A stretch of DNA of 64,000 bases from JBDSZL01 sp039925145 (GTDB lineage Bacteria > Acidobacteriota > Vicinamibacteria > Vicinamibacterales > SCN-69-37), in NCBI GenBank assembly GCA_039925145.1, contig JBDSZL010000004.1, positions 1 to 64,000 on the forward strand, in the 5' to 3' direction. A program made the position numbers and the translations under genes. The number at the start of each line of letters is the position of its first letter. The stretch's first letter is position 1. Shown piece by piece: positions 52,107 through 60,576 of the stretch. A model generated the notes under the pieces. It was not told where the DNA came from. It ran no database searches and was given only the letters and a program-made list of their open reading frames with translations.

Positions 52107-53426
52107 ATGGCCTCGACGCTAGGCACGGCCCGAATGTCGCCGAATACCAGTCGCGTGCTCTCCGTCGTTCTCGGCGGGGGCGCCGGAACGCGACTCTTCC
52201 CGTTGACGAAGGAACGTGCCAAGCCTGCCGTTCCTCTGGCCGGAAAGTACCGGCTTGTCGACATCCCCATTTCGAACTGCATCAACTCCGACCTTCGCCG
52301 CGTGTACCTGCTGACGCAGTTCAACTCGGCGTCTCTGCACCGGCACGTGGCCCAGTCGTACAAGTTCGATCATTTCTCGGGGGGATTCGTCGAGATCCTC
52401 GCGGCGGAACAGACGCACTCCGACACGTCGTGGTACCAGGGCACGGCCGACGCCGTGCGCAAGAATCTCGTGCACCTGCTCAACCACGACTTCGATCACG
52501 TGCTCATCCTGAGCGGAGACCAGCTGTACCGCATGGACTTCCGGCACATGATCGCGCAGCACATCGAAGACGGATCCGATCTGACGGTGGCGACCATTCC
52601 GGTGCACCGGCGCGACGCGCACGCGCTCGGCATCATCCAGATCGATCAGGACCGGCGCATCACCCGCTTCGTCGAGAAGCCGAAGGATCCGGCCGTGCAA
52701 GACAGCCTGATCGTGCCGGCCGATCGCTACGAGACGCTGGGCATCGAGGGTGATGGCCAGGACCTGATGCTGGCCTCGATGGGCATCTACCTGTTCAATC
52801 GTGAGGTGCTCATCGCCCTGCTCGACAACAACCTGGCCGATTTCGGCAAGCACATCATTCCGGGCGCCATCGACACGCACCGCGTCTCGTCCTATGTGTT
52901 TCAGGGCTACTGGGAGGACATCGGGACGATCCGCGCATTCTTCGAGGCCAATCTCGACATTACGTCGGAGCTGCCGCGATTCAATTTCTTCGATATGGCG
53001 GCGCCGATTTTTACGCGGCCACGCTGGTTGCCGGCGTCGAAGATCAACGGCGCCCAAATCGACCACGCGGTGATTTCGGACGGCTGCATTATCAGCCACT
53101 CCGACATCCATCAGTCGATTGTCGGGATCCGCAGCATCATCTTCCCGGGGTCGCGGCTCAACCGCACGATCGTGCTCGGCAGCGACTTCTATGAGTCGGA
53201 GTCGTCGATCGCCGACAGCCGGGCAGCGGGGAAGCCACGCATCGGCATCGGGGCCAATACGATTGTCGAGAACGCCATCATCGACAAGAACGCACGCATT
53301 GGCCAGCACGTGACCATTTCTCCGGCGGGGAAGCCGGAGAACGTCGACCATGAGCTGTACTACATCCGCGACGGCATTGTGATCATCCCAAAGAACGGGA
53401 TCGTGCCAGACGGCACAGTCATCTGA
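52107..53426 (+). CDS. glgC: Glucose-1-phosphate adenylyltransferase
   Basis: 439 aa. 'LGGGAGTRLFPLTKERAKPA', 'KYRLVDIPISNCINS', 'GTADAVRKNL', 'LILSGDQLYRMDF', 'FQGYWEDIGTIRAFFEANLD' and the C-terminal left-handed beta-helix ('VIPKNGIVPDG') are GlgC. It makes ADP-glucose from glucose-1-P and ATP for glycogen (or trehalose/maltosyl) synthesis. GGGAGGGG lies about 10 nt before the ATG. No other glg gene is adjacent. Allosteric effectors cannot be inferred. The 248-nt gap upstream (51859-52106) holds its promoter region but shows no obvious gene. Confidence 0.95.
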   Translation: MASTLGTARMSPNTSRVLSVVLGGGAGTRLFPLTKERAKPAVPLAGKYRLVDIPISNCINSDLRRVYLLTQFNSASLHRHVAQSYKFDHFSGGFVEILAAEQTHSDTSWYQGTADAVRKNLVHLLNHDFDHVLILSGDQLYRMDFRHMIAQHIEDGSDLTVATIPVHRRDAHALGIIQIDQDRRITRFVEKPKDPAVQDSLIVPADRYETLGIEGDGQDLMLASMGIYLFNREVLIALLDNNLADFGKHIIPGAIDTHRVSSYVFQGYWEDIGTIRAFFEANLDITSELPRFNFFDMAAPIFTRPRWLPASKINGAQIDHAVISDGCIISHSDIHQSIVGIRSIIFPGSRLNRTIVLGSDFYESESSIADSRAAGKPRIGIGANTIVENAIIDKNARIGQHVTISPAGKPENVDHELYYIRDGIVIIPKNGIVPDGTVI

Positions 53427-53450
53427 CTGCCGCCGCGACGCGGAGTGCGT

Positions 53451-54023
53451 TTAGAACTTCAGCGCGATTCCGAAGCTCGCGCGCCAGAAGTCGAACCTCT
53501 TCAGCGCCAGGCCAGCCTTCTCGTCGATGTTGAACCCGAACGCGCGCGTGTAGCGCAGATCCGCACGGGCGCCAAGATGGTCGGTGAAGAAGCCCATCAC
53601 GCCACCGCCTGCGTTGAACGTGAAGTAGTTGTTCCCGATGCTGTCGGGCGTCGGGACGACGACGCTGGCCACGTTGGTGACGTTGAGAATCAGGCTGCCA
53701 GCTCCGAGCGCGACATACGGCTTCACATGGCTCATCGTCGGGCCAATCAGCGCGTCGGCCGAGAAGGTGAGCGCCGTGTTCTTGGCGGTCCCATTCGCGG
53801 AGTTCTTCAGGAACTCCGAGAAGTACGCGATTTCCGTTTCCGCGCCAACGACAGCGCCCATCCGGCCGAACGCCATGCCGAAGCCGGGCTTGCCATGGCC
53901 ATCAGCAGACGTCGGAGAGTTCAAGGTGGCGGCCACGATGGGGCTCACAAAACCCTGAGCGCTGGTCTCGCGCGCGGCTCCGAGAAGAAGAAAGGCGCTG
54001 ATGATGGCGATGGAACGGTTCAT
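53451..54023 (-). CDS. Secreted eight-strand-type outer-membrane beta-barrel
   Basis: 190 aa with signal peptide 'MNRSIAIISAFLLLGAARET'. Mature strands 'GAVVGAETEIAYFSEFLK', 'LTFSADALIGP', 'VKPYVALGAGSLILNVT', 'YFTFNAGGGVMGFFTDHLGA', 'RADLRYTRAF' end with 'ASFGIALKF'. The terminal Phe and amphipathic strands match OmpA/OmpW-like porin-family barrels. Function unknown. Convergent with glgC (24-nt gap), divergent from the rhomboid gene. Confidence 0.78.
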   Translation of the reverse strand: MNRSIAIISAFLLLGAARETSAQGFVSPIVAATLNSPTSADGHGKPGFGMAFGRMGAVVGAETEIAYFSEFLKNSANGTAKNTALTFSADALIGPTMSHVKPYVALGAGSLILNVTNVASVVVPTPDSIGNNYFTFNAGGGVMGFFTDHLGARADLRYTRAFGFNIDEKAGLALKRFDFWRASFGIALKF

Positions 54024-54176
54024 GGAGGGACCTGTCCTAAGATGGAGGGAAAGACGTCGGATCCGAAAAGGCTCGGATGCCGAGGCGACGAGGTCGGCAG
54101 TGTACCATGGCGGCCCCCGGGGGCGGCAGGGTGGTTGACCTTGCCCGCAATGGTGTGACGAGACACCGGAGACCAC

Positions 54177-54944
54177 GTGTTCCCCTACCACGACGAGAAC
54201 CAGACACAGCGGACCGCGGTGATCACCATCGCGTTGATTGGTGTGTGCGTCGTCACGTGGGTGCTCGTGCAGGGTGCTGGCGCGGGGCTGCAACTGCCGA
54301 CTTCGGTCTGCAACTTCGGTCTGGTCGCCGGCGAGCTGACGCGCGAGGCGCCGGTGGGCAGCGCATTCCCGATGGGTCAAGGACTGGTGTGCCTGTCCGA
54401 TCCCGGTCCCGAGCGGGCGCATCTGTTCACCCACATGTTCCTCCACGGGTCGTGGATGCACCTGCTGGGCAACATGTGGTTCCTCTGGCTGTTCGGCAAC
54501 AACATCGAAGACTCGATGACGCGCCCTCGCTTCATCGTCTTCTACCTGCTCTGCGGACTGGCCGCCGCCCTGCTCCAGGTCTATACCAACCCCTCGTCGA
54601 TCGTGCCGATGGTCGGCGCGTCTGGTGCCATCAGCGGCGTGATGGGCGCGTACCTGGTGCTGTTCCCCCGCGTCCGCGTGTTCACGCTCGTCTACCTTGG
54701 ATTCTTCATCACCCGAGTGGCGCTGCCCGCCTGGGCGATGCTGATCTACTGGGCATTCCTGCAACTGGCGGGCGGCGTGTTCAGCACCGGCGCCAAGGCC
54801 AGTGGAGGTGTAGCCTTCTGGGCGCACGTCGGAGGCTTCGTCGCGGGCATCGTGCTCGTAAAATTGTTCGTCCGACGTGACCATCTGCAGGCACATCGAA
54901 CGCTGCCCTGGCGCCCCGCCGGCGGTGGCGTGTTTGGCTCGTAG
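54177..54944 (+). CDS. Rhomboid-family intramembrane serine protease
   Basis: 255 aa from a GTG start with GGAGA 5 nt upstream. Six or more helices; 'HLFTHMFLHGSWMHLLGNMW', catalytic Ser in 'VGASGAISGVMGAYL' and catalytic His in 'FWAHVGGFVAGIVL' give the rhomboid Ser-His dyad. A large first loop ('LELTREAPVGSAFPMGQG' region) separates TM1 and TM2, as in the PFAM rhomboids of Acidobacteriota. It cleaves membrane-anchored substrates, unknown here. The divergent barrel gene shares its 153-nt upstream region. Confidence 0.92.
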   Translation: MFPYHDENQTQRTAVITIALIGVCVVTWVLVQGAGAGLQLPTSVCNFGLVAGELTREAPVGSAFPMGQGLVCLSDPGPERAHLFTHMFLHGSWMHLLGNMWFLWLFGNNIEDSMTRPRFIVFYLLCGLAAALLQVYTNPSSIVPMVGASGAISGVMGAYLVLFPRVRVFTLVYLGFFITRVALPAWAMLIYWAFLQLAGGVFSTGAKASGGVAFWAHVGGFVAGIVLVKLFVRRDHLQAHRTLPWRPAGGGVFGS

Positions 54945-55066
54945 GGCTGCCGGGTCGCGTACCAGAGCAGCGGCGGCCCTTGTCCGGCTGCCCGCCGGCC
55001 GGATATCGTAACCCGGTGAATCATCTGCAGTTACGCTCCGCGACGGCCGGGCAGGGACGCCCGTAG

Positions 55067-55747
55067 ATGGGGCAGTTCAACATCGTGCTCATCGGGCCGC
55101 CAGGCTCCGGCAAGGGGACACAAGCGGCGCGAATCTGCGAACGCCACCAAGTGCCGATGATTTCTACCGGTGACATTCTGAGGGCGGCCGTCAAAGCCGG
55201 GTCGCCGCTCGGCAAGCAGGTTCAGGCGATCATCGCAACGGGCGGCCTCGTCAGCGATCAGATGATGGTCGACCTCGTCGCGCACCGGCTGGCACAGGAC
55301 GACGCCCGCGACGGGTTTGTGCTCGACGGATTTCCGCGCACGGTCGTGCAGGCCGAGGAGCTCGATCGGATGCTCGACGGCCGCCCATTTCTGGCCATCG
55401 TGCTCGTGGTGCCCGAGGCTGAACTCGAACGCCGGCTGGGCGCGCGCCGGATCTGCAGCCAGTGCCGCACGCTCTACACCACCGGCACGCTGTACGGTGG
55501 CTCCGAAGAGGAACTCTGCTCCAGCTGCGGAGCCACGCTGATCCGTCGCGACGACGACAACATTCAGACCATCCGCCACCGGCTGCTGACATATCGGCAG
55601 ACGGCCGAGCCGCTGATCGAGCACTACCAGCACCGTTCGGCGCTGGCGGTGATCGACGGCATGCGGTCGCCAGAGGACGTGGCGCGCGGAATTCTCGACG
55701 AGATCACTACCAATCTCACGGGGGTGAGCAGGAGCCTCCAGGGCTAG
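55067..55747 (+). CDS. adk: Adenylate kinase
   Basis: 226 aa. P-loop 'GPPGSGKGTQ', AMP-binding 'MISTGDILRAAV', 'DGFVLDGFPRTVVQAEELD', LID with a Cys4 zinc site ('CSQC' and 'CSSC'), and 'RRDDDNIQTIRHRL'. It balances AMP, ADP and ATP. The zinc LID is of the Gram-positive/thermophile type. It stands alone rather than in the usual ribosomal spc-operon context, so it may be a second adenylate kinase, but it is full length with all catalytic residues. Confidence 0.94.
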   Translation: MGQFNIVLIGPPGSGKGTQAARICERHQVPMISTGDILRAAVKAGSPLGKQVQAIIATGGLVSDQMMVDLVAHRLAQDDARDGFVLDGFPRTVVQAEELDRMLDGRPFLAIVLVVPEAELERRLGARRICSQCRTLYTTGTLYGGSEEELCSSCGATLIRRDDDNIQTIRHRLLTYRQTAEPLIEHYQHRSALAVIDGMRSPEDVARGILDEITTNLTGVSRSLQG

Positions 55748-55780
55748 CCGCTCCTTCCTGCGGGCCCCAGTGCTTGGCGA

Positions 55781-56845
55781 TTAGGACTTGGAACGGCTCC
55801 GCCACTTCAGGTAGAGCGTGAAATACGACAGGAGCTTCTCGAACGCAGTGGCCGGGGCCGCCGCTTCGGCGGGCTGAATCTGCTTCTGCTCCGCCTGTCG
55901 AATCGCCTTCGGGGGCTCCTCGCCATGCTCGCGGTAGGCCTTCGCCGCGGCTACGCCGATCTTTTTTTTCTGTCCGGGGACCTTCTCTCCCGGGGCCTTG
56001 CCCCAGGGGGAGGCATGCTCGATTTCCGCATTCATCTCGGCGCCCACGATGATGACGAAGCCAGATAGATAGAACCAGAGCATCAGAAGGATGATCCCGC
56101 CGATGGCGCCGTAGGCCGCGTCGTAGTTGCCGAAGTTGACGACGTAGTAGCGGAAGCCGAGCGACCCGGCGAGCCAGAGGGCGGTGGCCAGAATGGAGCC
56201 GGGCGTAACCCACACCCACTCCTGCTCGGCATCAGGGGCGAAGTAGTAGATGAGACCGAGAGCGACCGCGACCAGTGCAAAAGCCACGGGCCACTGCAGG
56301 ATTTTCCAGGTCCACACGAAGGCCGGACCGAGCCCCAGGTGGCGCGCCAGGGCTTCGGCGATTTCAGGCCCGGCGACCACCAGGGTGAATGACACCAGGA
56401 TGAAGACGGCGAGACCGACAGTGAGCGACACGGCAATGATCCGCACCTTCCACCAGGGGCGACCTTCGTCGATGTCGTAGGCGCGGTTCATCGTGGTCAC
56501 GATGGCGACCATGGCTGCGGAACTGCTCCAGATGGCCCCGAGCAGGCCCACGCTGAGCAACCCGCTGTCATGGCTGTCGGCGAGCTTCAGCATCTGCTGC
56601 TTGATGATCTCGAGCACTTCGGCGGGCACAAACGGCCCGAGCATGCCCGTGAGGCTCCCGGTGAAGTTCTGCAGCGGAAACAGGCTCGCGAGCGCAATCA
56701 GACACAGGAGCGCAGGAAACAGCGAGAGGAAGAAGTAGTACGCCAGCTGTGCGGCGAGCCCCATCGCGTCGTCTTTCATCGTCTCGCTGGCGGTCCGCTT
56801 GACGAGCTCCGTGGGACTCATCTGCATATCAAAGTGGGCGAACAT
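55781..56845 (-). CDS. YihY/BrkB-family inner membrane protein
   Basis: 354 aa with six helices and the family patterns 'AAQLAYYFFLSLFPALLCLI', 'AIWSSSAAMVAIVTTMNRAY', 'YYFAPDAEQEWVWVTPGSIL', 'YVVNFGNYDAAYGAIGGIIL' and 'GFVIIVGAEMNAEIEH'. The basic C-terminal tail (PGQKKKIGVAAAKAYREHGE) is typical. YihY proteins are conserved envelope proteins of uncertain function (formerly misassigned as RNase BN). Convergent with adk. Divergent from the holin-like gene at 57049 across a 203-nt gap. Confidence 0.9.
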   Translation of the reverse strand: MFAHFDMQMSPTELVKRTASETMKDDAMGLAAQLAYYFFLSLFPALLCLIALASLFPLQNFTGSLTGMLGPFVPAEVLEIIKQQMLKLADSHDSGLLSVGLLGAIWSSSAAMVAIVTTMNRAYDIDEGRPWWKVRIIAVSLTVGLAVFILVSFTLVVAGPEIAEALARHLGLGPAFVWTWKILQWPVAFALVAVALGLIYYFAPDAEQEWVWVTPGSILATALWLAGSLGFRYYVVNFGNYDAAYGAIGGIILLMLWFYLSGFVIIVGAEMNAEIEHASPWGKAPGEKVPGQKKKIGVAAAKAYREHGEEPPKAIRQAEQKQIQPAEAAAPATAFEKLLSYFTLYLKWRSRSKS

Positions 56846-57048
56846 CTGTTTCTACTCCTTCGTGCCGGGAGGGGCGCACGTGGTCATTGCAACGGCGTTG
56901 CCAATCCGCCGATAGGCACGCGGCGCCTCCTGAAGACGTTCGTTCGACGGTGGTACGGCCCCTGCAGCTCGTTCCGTGGGGCTGCCGAAGCGGGGCCGGC
57001 AGGCGCCCGTCAGAGAAGGCACTGAGGCCTCGAGCAAGGAGTGACGGC

Positions 57049-57447
57049 ATGGCGGAGCACCAGAACGAATCGATCGCCGGGCTGTTGAAAAGCCTGGTCG
57101 TTGATACCCGGGATCTCATGCGCGAGGAGCTCGCCCTCATGCGGGCCGAGGTGCGCGAGGAACTCGCCCAACTGCAGACGGCCGCTATCGCCTTCGGCGC
57201 CGCGGTTGTTGTGGGGGCCATCGGCGTCGTGTTGTTCTTCATTGCTCTCGGAGGAGCGGTGGCATACGCGTTCCACTGGCCGTCGTGGGCGGGCTACGGC
57301 ATCATGGCGGTCTTGCTCCTCGCGGGCGCCGCAGCATGCGTCATGTGGGGCAAGCGCGAGATAGCAACCCTGAAGGCCTTGCCGAAGACAAGGCAGACCG
57401 TGAAGGAGAACATCGAATGGATTCAGAGCAAATCCGCTCAGAGATGA
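57049..57447 (+). CDS. Phage-holin superfamily III-like membrane protein
   Basis: 132 aa. An amphipathic N-terminal helix ('SIAGLLKSLVVDTRDLMREE', 'LALMRAEVREELAQLQTA'), then two TM helices ('AIAFGAAVVVGAIGVVLFFI', 'YGIMAVLLLAGAAACVMWG') and a Lys-rich tail. This is the DUF1469/YqjE holin-like family, not a phage gene in this setting. Usually adjacent to YqjD/DUF3618 membrane proteins, as here. GGAGT precedes the ATG. Confidence 0.8.
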   Translation: MAEHQNESIAGLLKSLVVDTRDLMREELALMRAEVREELAQLQTAAIAFGAAVVVGAIGVVLFFIALGGAVAYAFHWPSWAGYGIMAVLLLAGAAACVMWGKREIATLKALPKTRQTVKENIEWIQSKSAQR

Positions 57448-57635
57448 ACGCCACCCGGGCACGGATCGATCGCAAGCTCGACCTCCTTCAGGCGCGGGTC
57501 ACCGAGGCGAGCGACCGCACGGTCCGAGTCGCCGGTCAGGCAGCGGCCGTGCTCGCCGCCACGGCCGTCGTGTGGTCGATCTGGCGTCTGAGCCGGCGTC
57601 GCAGTCGGCGGCGGGCCCCGGTCGGCTGGGCCTAA
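57417..57635 (+). CDS. DUF3618/YqjD-like membrane-anchored protein
   Basis: 72 aa starting MDSEQIRSEMNATRARIDRK (charged helix), one TM ('VAGQAAAVLAATAVVWSIW') and an Arg-rich tail (RLSRRRSRRRAPVGWA). Its start lies inside the holin-like gene (31-nt overlap), so translation is coupled. YqjD/ElaB-type proteins sit at the cell pole or bind ribosomes in E. coli; the Arg tail could do likewise. Probably an envelope stress pair with 57049-57447. Confidence 0.75.
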   Translation: MDSEQIRSEMNATRARIDRKLDLLQARVTEASDRTVRVAGQAAAVLAATAVVWSIWRLSRRRSRRRAPVGWA

Positions 57636-57790
57636 CTGACTCGCTCGCCGGAAAAGCCAGCTGGTCTTCCCCCCGGGCCGTCGAGGTTGAGAGGTTAACA
57701 AGAATTAATTCGCCGTTCATGGGCGCTTCAGGCGGCTTCGATTGAATGGACGTGATGACAGCGACGTCATCCTTTCAACAGGAGAGCAGC

Positions 57791-58213
57791 ATGAAGAGAA
57801 CATCTATTGCAGTGGCGGTGGCGGCGCTCGTGATCGCCGGGCCAGCCATGGCATTCGCCCAGACGACAACGGCCCCCAAGCCAGCGGTGAGCGCGCCGGC
57901 CAAGAAGGCCGCGCCCGCGGCAGCCGCGGCAGTTCACGCCACCAAGGGCGTCGTCAAATCGATCGACGACAAGAGCCTGGTCATCAGCAAGGTGGCAGGC
58001 AAAGGCCCGGATACGACGTTCATGGTGAACGCGAGCACCGAGCGCAAGGGCACCATCGCGGCCGGGACGTCGGTCGACGTGCGCTACCGCACCGAAGGCA
58101 AGGACAAGGTGGCCACCGCTGTCACCGCGCAAGAGATGAAGATGCCGATGGCCAAGGCCCCGGCAGCGGCCAAGATGCCCGCTTCGACCCCGAAGACCGG
58201 CACGAGCAAGTAG
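57791..58213 (+). CDS. Secreted OB-like protein with Ala/Lys-rich arms
   Basis: 140 aa, signal peptide 'MKRTSIAVAVAALVIAGPAM' then 'AFAQ'. A low-complexity Ala/Lys/Pro segment (about 22-50), a small beta domain ('HATKGVVKSIDDKSLVISKV', 'TTFMVNASTERKGTIAAGTS', 'VDVRYRTEGKDKVATAV') that looks like a DUF5666-type OB fold, and another Ala/Met/Lys tail. Periplasmic, function unknown. GGAGAGCAGC lies upstream of the ATG. Earlier in-frame ATG at 57746 precedes it without the signal peptide. Confidence 0.62.
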   Translation: MKRTSIAVAVAALVIAGPAMAFAQTTTAPKPAVSAPAKKAAPAAAAAVHATKGVVKSIDDKSLVISKVAGKGPDTTFMVNASTERKGTIAAGTSVDVRYRTEGKDKVATAVTAQEMKMPMAKAPAAAKMPASTPKTGTSK

Positions 58214-58268
58214 TTCATCGCGGACCGGCCACGTATCAGGTCCGCCGCTCCACTCATCCCGCAATCCG

Positions 58269-58297
58269 ACTGGCCACGAATGTCCTTCGTGGTCAGT
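58269..58297. terminator. Long hairpin downstream of the OB-like gene
   Basis: A 12-bp stem with one G-U pair (ACTGGCCACGAA with TTCGTGGTCAGT) closes a TGTCC loop. It lies 56 nt after the stop of the secreted OB-like protein and 186 nt before the response-regulator start. There is no poly-T tail, so it may be a Rho-assisted end or a processing site rather than a classic intrinsic terminator. Confidence 0.5.
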
Positions 58298-58482
58298 CGT
58301 CGTCTTCCCGCGCCCCCCTCTGTCGACGTGTCAGCGTCGTGTCGTGCGCTCGCAACCGCCAGGGCCGTCCATTTCCGCGGCGAATCACCTCGCTCTTCCT
58401 GCGGCCATGATTCTCCGTCCGTGAGAGAGTGGTGGCGCCGTCTCATCGCTGTCGGATCCCGCGATGACCTGCGGAGGTAGAT

Positions 58483-59157
58483 GTGCGCGTCCTGGTCGTC
58501 GAGGATGATCGGAAAGTCGCCGGCTTCATCCAGAGCGGGCTGGAGCAGGAAGGCTACAGCGTCGACGTGCTGCACGAAGGCGGCGAAGCCGGTGCGCAGG
58601 CGCTGTCGGTGGACTATGACGCCGTCGTGCTGGACCTGATGCTGCCGGGCCGCTCCGGCTTTCAGGTGATGCGCGACATCCGTGCGCGCAAACCGGCGCT
58701 GCCGATCCTGATTCTGACGGCCAAGGACTCGGTCGAGGACCGCGTGACAGGGCTCGACAGCGGCGCCGACGACTACATGACGAAGCCGTTCGCGCTCGCC
58801 GAGCTGTCAGCGCGCCTGCGAGCGCTGCTGCGGCGCGGAACGCCGCGCGAGACCCGGCTTCGCGTCGATGACCTCGAGATGGATACCGCGCGCCGCGCGG
58901 TCACTCGCGCGGGCCGTCCCATCGATTTGAAACCGAAGGAATACGCCCTGCTCGAATATCTGATGCGCAACAGCGACAGGCCGGTGACGCGGTCTCTCAT
59001 CATCGAGCACGTCTGGGACATTCACTTCGACAGCATCAGCAACGTCGTCGACGTCCACATCAACTCGCTGCGGAACAAGATCGATCGCGGGTTCAGCTCG
59101 CCCCTCATCCACACGCTGCGGGGCGTGGGTTACGTGCTGACGGACAAGCCCACGTGA
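58483..59157 (+). CDS. OmpR-family response regulator (CusR/CopR-like)
   Basis: 224 aa from a GTG start with GGAGG about 6 nt upstream. Receiver with phospho-acceptor Asp51 ('VVLDLMLPGRSGFQVMRDI'), switch Thr/Lys ('LTAKDS', 'DDYMTKPFALAELSARLRAL'), and a winged-helix DNA-binding domain ('LKPKEYALLEYLMRNSDRPV', 'VDVHINSLRNKID', 'IHTLRGVGYVL'). The subfamily is that of heavy-metal/stress regulators, but no metal gene is adjacent. Translationally coupled to the kinase (overlap 59154-59157). Confidence 0.93.
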   Translation: MRVLVVEDDRKVAGFIQSGLEQEGYSVDVLHEGGEAGAQALSVDYDAVVLDLMLPGRSGFQVMRDIRARKPALPILILTAKDSVEDRVTGLDSGADDYMTKPFALAELSARLRALLRRGTPRETRLRVDDLEMDTARRAVTRAGRPIDLKPKEYALLEYLMRNSDRPVTRSLIIEHVWDIHFDSISNVVDVHINSLRNKIDRGFSSPLIHTLRGVGYVLTDKPT

Positions 59158-60554
59158 GACCGCTCACCCTGCGGGCGACGCTGACGCTGTTCTACTGCGG
59201 CATTCTCGGCCTGCTCATCACTGCGTTGAGCTTCACGTATTACCACGCGCTCGCTATTCAGCTCGACGCCGACGCGACGGGCGACCTCGCGGAAGTGACG
59301 AGCGCCATTCACGGCTACCTGCATTTCAGCGACGGCATGCCTGCGCTGGTGTACGACACGAACGATCCCGACCAGGTATCGTTCATCGACGCCGCGAGCC
59401 GCTACTACCAGGTGTACGACGCGGAAGACGGCCGGCTGCTCGTGCAGTCGGCCGCGCTCGAGCCGCTTGGGCTTCAGTACACACCCAATGAGGTACACGG
59501 GTTCCGAGACCATCCCCGCGTCAGTGACGTGGAAACCGATCGCGGGCGGATCCGCTTCTCCAACAGCCTGATCAGCGCCAGCCCAGGCGAATCCTATCTG
59601 CTGCAGGTCGGCGTGTCGCTCGATCCGGTCGACAGCGCGCTGCGACGCTTCCTTCGGCTGCTGCTCTGGAGCGTGCCCGCCAGCGTGTTGATCGTGCTGC
59701 TCACCGGGCGCTGGATGGCGGGACGGGCGCTCGCGCCGCTCGCGACGCTGGCCGCGAAGACCCGCGCCATCACAGTGGCCGACTTGGGGCAGCGGCTGCC
59801 CGTACGGGGCGCAAACGACGAGCTCGACGCGGTGGCCGAAGCGTTCAACGACACGCTCAGCCGGCTCGAACGGTCCGTGGCCGAGATGAAGCAGTGGAGC
59901 GCGGCCATCGCGCACGAGTTGCGCACGCCCCTCGCCGCCTTGCGGGGCGAAACGGAGCTTGCCTTGATGCACGCCCGCACCGCGGCCGAATATCAGCGCA
60001 CGCTGATCAGCCAGCTCGAGGAGTTCGATACGCTGACTCGGCTCATCAACCAGCTGCTGACGCTCGCCCGAGCCGAGGCCGGCGAGATTCCGCTGGCGAC
60101 CGACACGGTCGATCTCGCGGCGCTCGTCCAGACCATCGTCGATCAGATGGAGCCGCTCGCCCACGCGCGGGAGGTCGCGCTCCGCTGCGGCGACATCGAA
60201 CCGGCGCTCGTGAAGGGCGACGAAGGCTGGCTCGAGCGGCTGATTCTGAATCTGCTCGATAACGCCATCAAGTTCACCGAGCCAGGCGGGCGCATCGACG
60301 TGCGGCTCGTCCAGCAGCCGGACGTCGCCCGCCTCGAGCTGCGTGATACGGGCATTGGCATCGATCGGGACGCGCTGCCGCACATCTTCGAGCGCTTCTA
60401 TCGCGCCGATCCGGCCCGATCACCCCAAGCCGAGGGCGTCGGTCTCGGTCTGAGTCTTGCGAAGTGGATTGTCGATGCTCATCACGGCACCATTGACGTC
60501 ACGAGCGAGCCGGGCCGCGGGAGTACGTTTGCCATCGTGCTCCCGCGCGCCTAG
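59154..60554 (+). CDS. Membrane sensor histidine kinase (CusS-like)
   Basis: 466 aa from a GTG start. TM1 'LTLFYCGILGLLITALSFTY', a periplasmic sensor (about 35-165), TM2 'LLWSVPASVLIVLLTGRWMA', HAMP ('LAPLATLAAKTRAITVADLG'), HisKA with His254 ('AIAHELRTPLAALRGETELA'), HATPase ('LILNLLDNAIKFTEPGG', 'GVGLGLSLAKWIVDAHHG'). A classic two-component partner for the upstream regulator. The signal detected is not apparent; the periplasmic domain has no Cys/His cluster that would argue strongly for metal. Confidence 0.93.
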   Translation: MRPLTLRATLTLFYCGILGLLITALSFTYYHALAIQLDADATGDLAEVTSAIHGYLHFSDGMPALVYDTNDPDQVSFIDAASRYYQVYDAEDGRLLVQSAALEPLGLQYTPNEVHGFRDHPRVSDVETDRGRIRFSNSLISASPGESYLLQVGVSLDPVDSALRRFLRLLLWSVPASVLIVLLTGRWMAGRALAPLATLAAKTRAITVADLGQRLPVRGANDELDAVAEAFNDTLSRLERSVAEMKQWSAAIAHELRTPLAALRGETELALMHARTAAEYQRTLISQLEEFDTLTRLINQLLTLARAEAGEIPLATDTVDLAALVQTIVDQMEPLAHAREVALRCGDIEPALVKGDEGWLERLILNLLDNAIKFTEPGGRIDVRLVQQPDVARLELRDTGIGIDRDALPHIFERFYRADPARSPQAEGVGLGLSLAKWIVDAHHGTIDVTSEPGRGSTFAIVLPRA

Positions 60555-60576
60555 ACGGGCTCCGCGGGACACGAGT

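Noticed and set aside
52119..53351. 410-codon frame antisense to glgC
   Set aside because: No homology pattern, rich in His/Val/Arg as expected for the antisense of a GC-rich gene, and no start context. glgC is certain.
53451..54896. Beta-barrel gene seemingly extending upstream to 481 codons
   Set aside because: The extension is antisense to the rhomboid gene. A clean signal peptide and ATG exist at 54023.
57049..57447. Prophage holin
   Set aside because: The 'phage holin superfamily' name is a fold label. No lysis or structural phage genes are nearby, and the DUF3618 neighbour indicates the YqjDE-like envelope pair.
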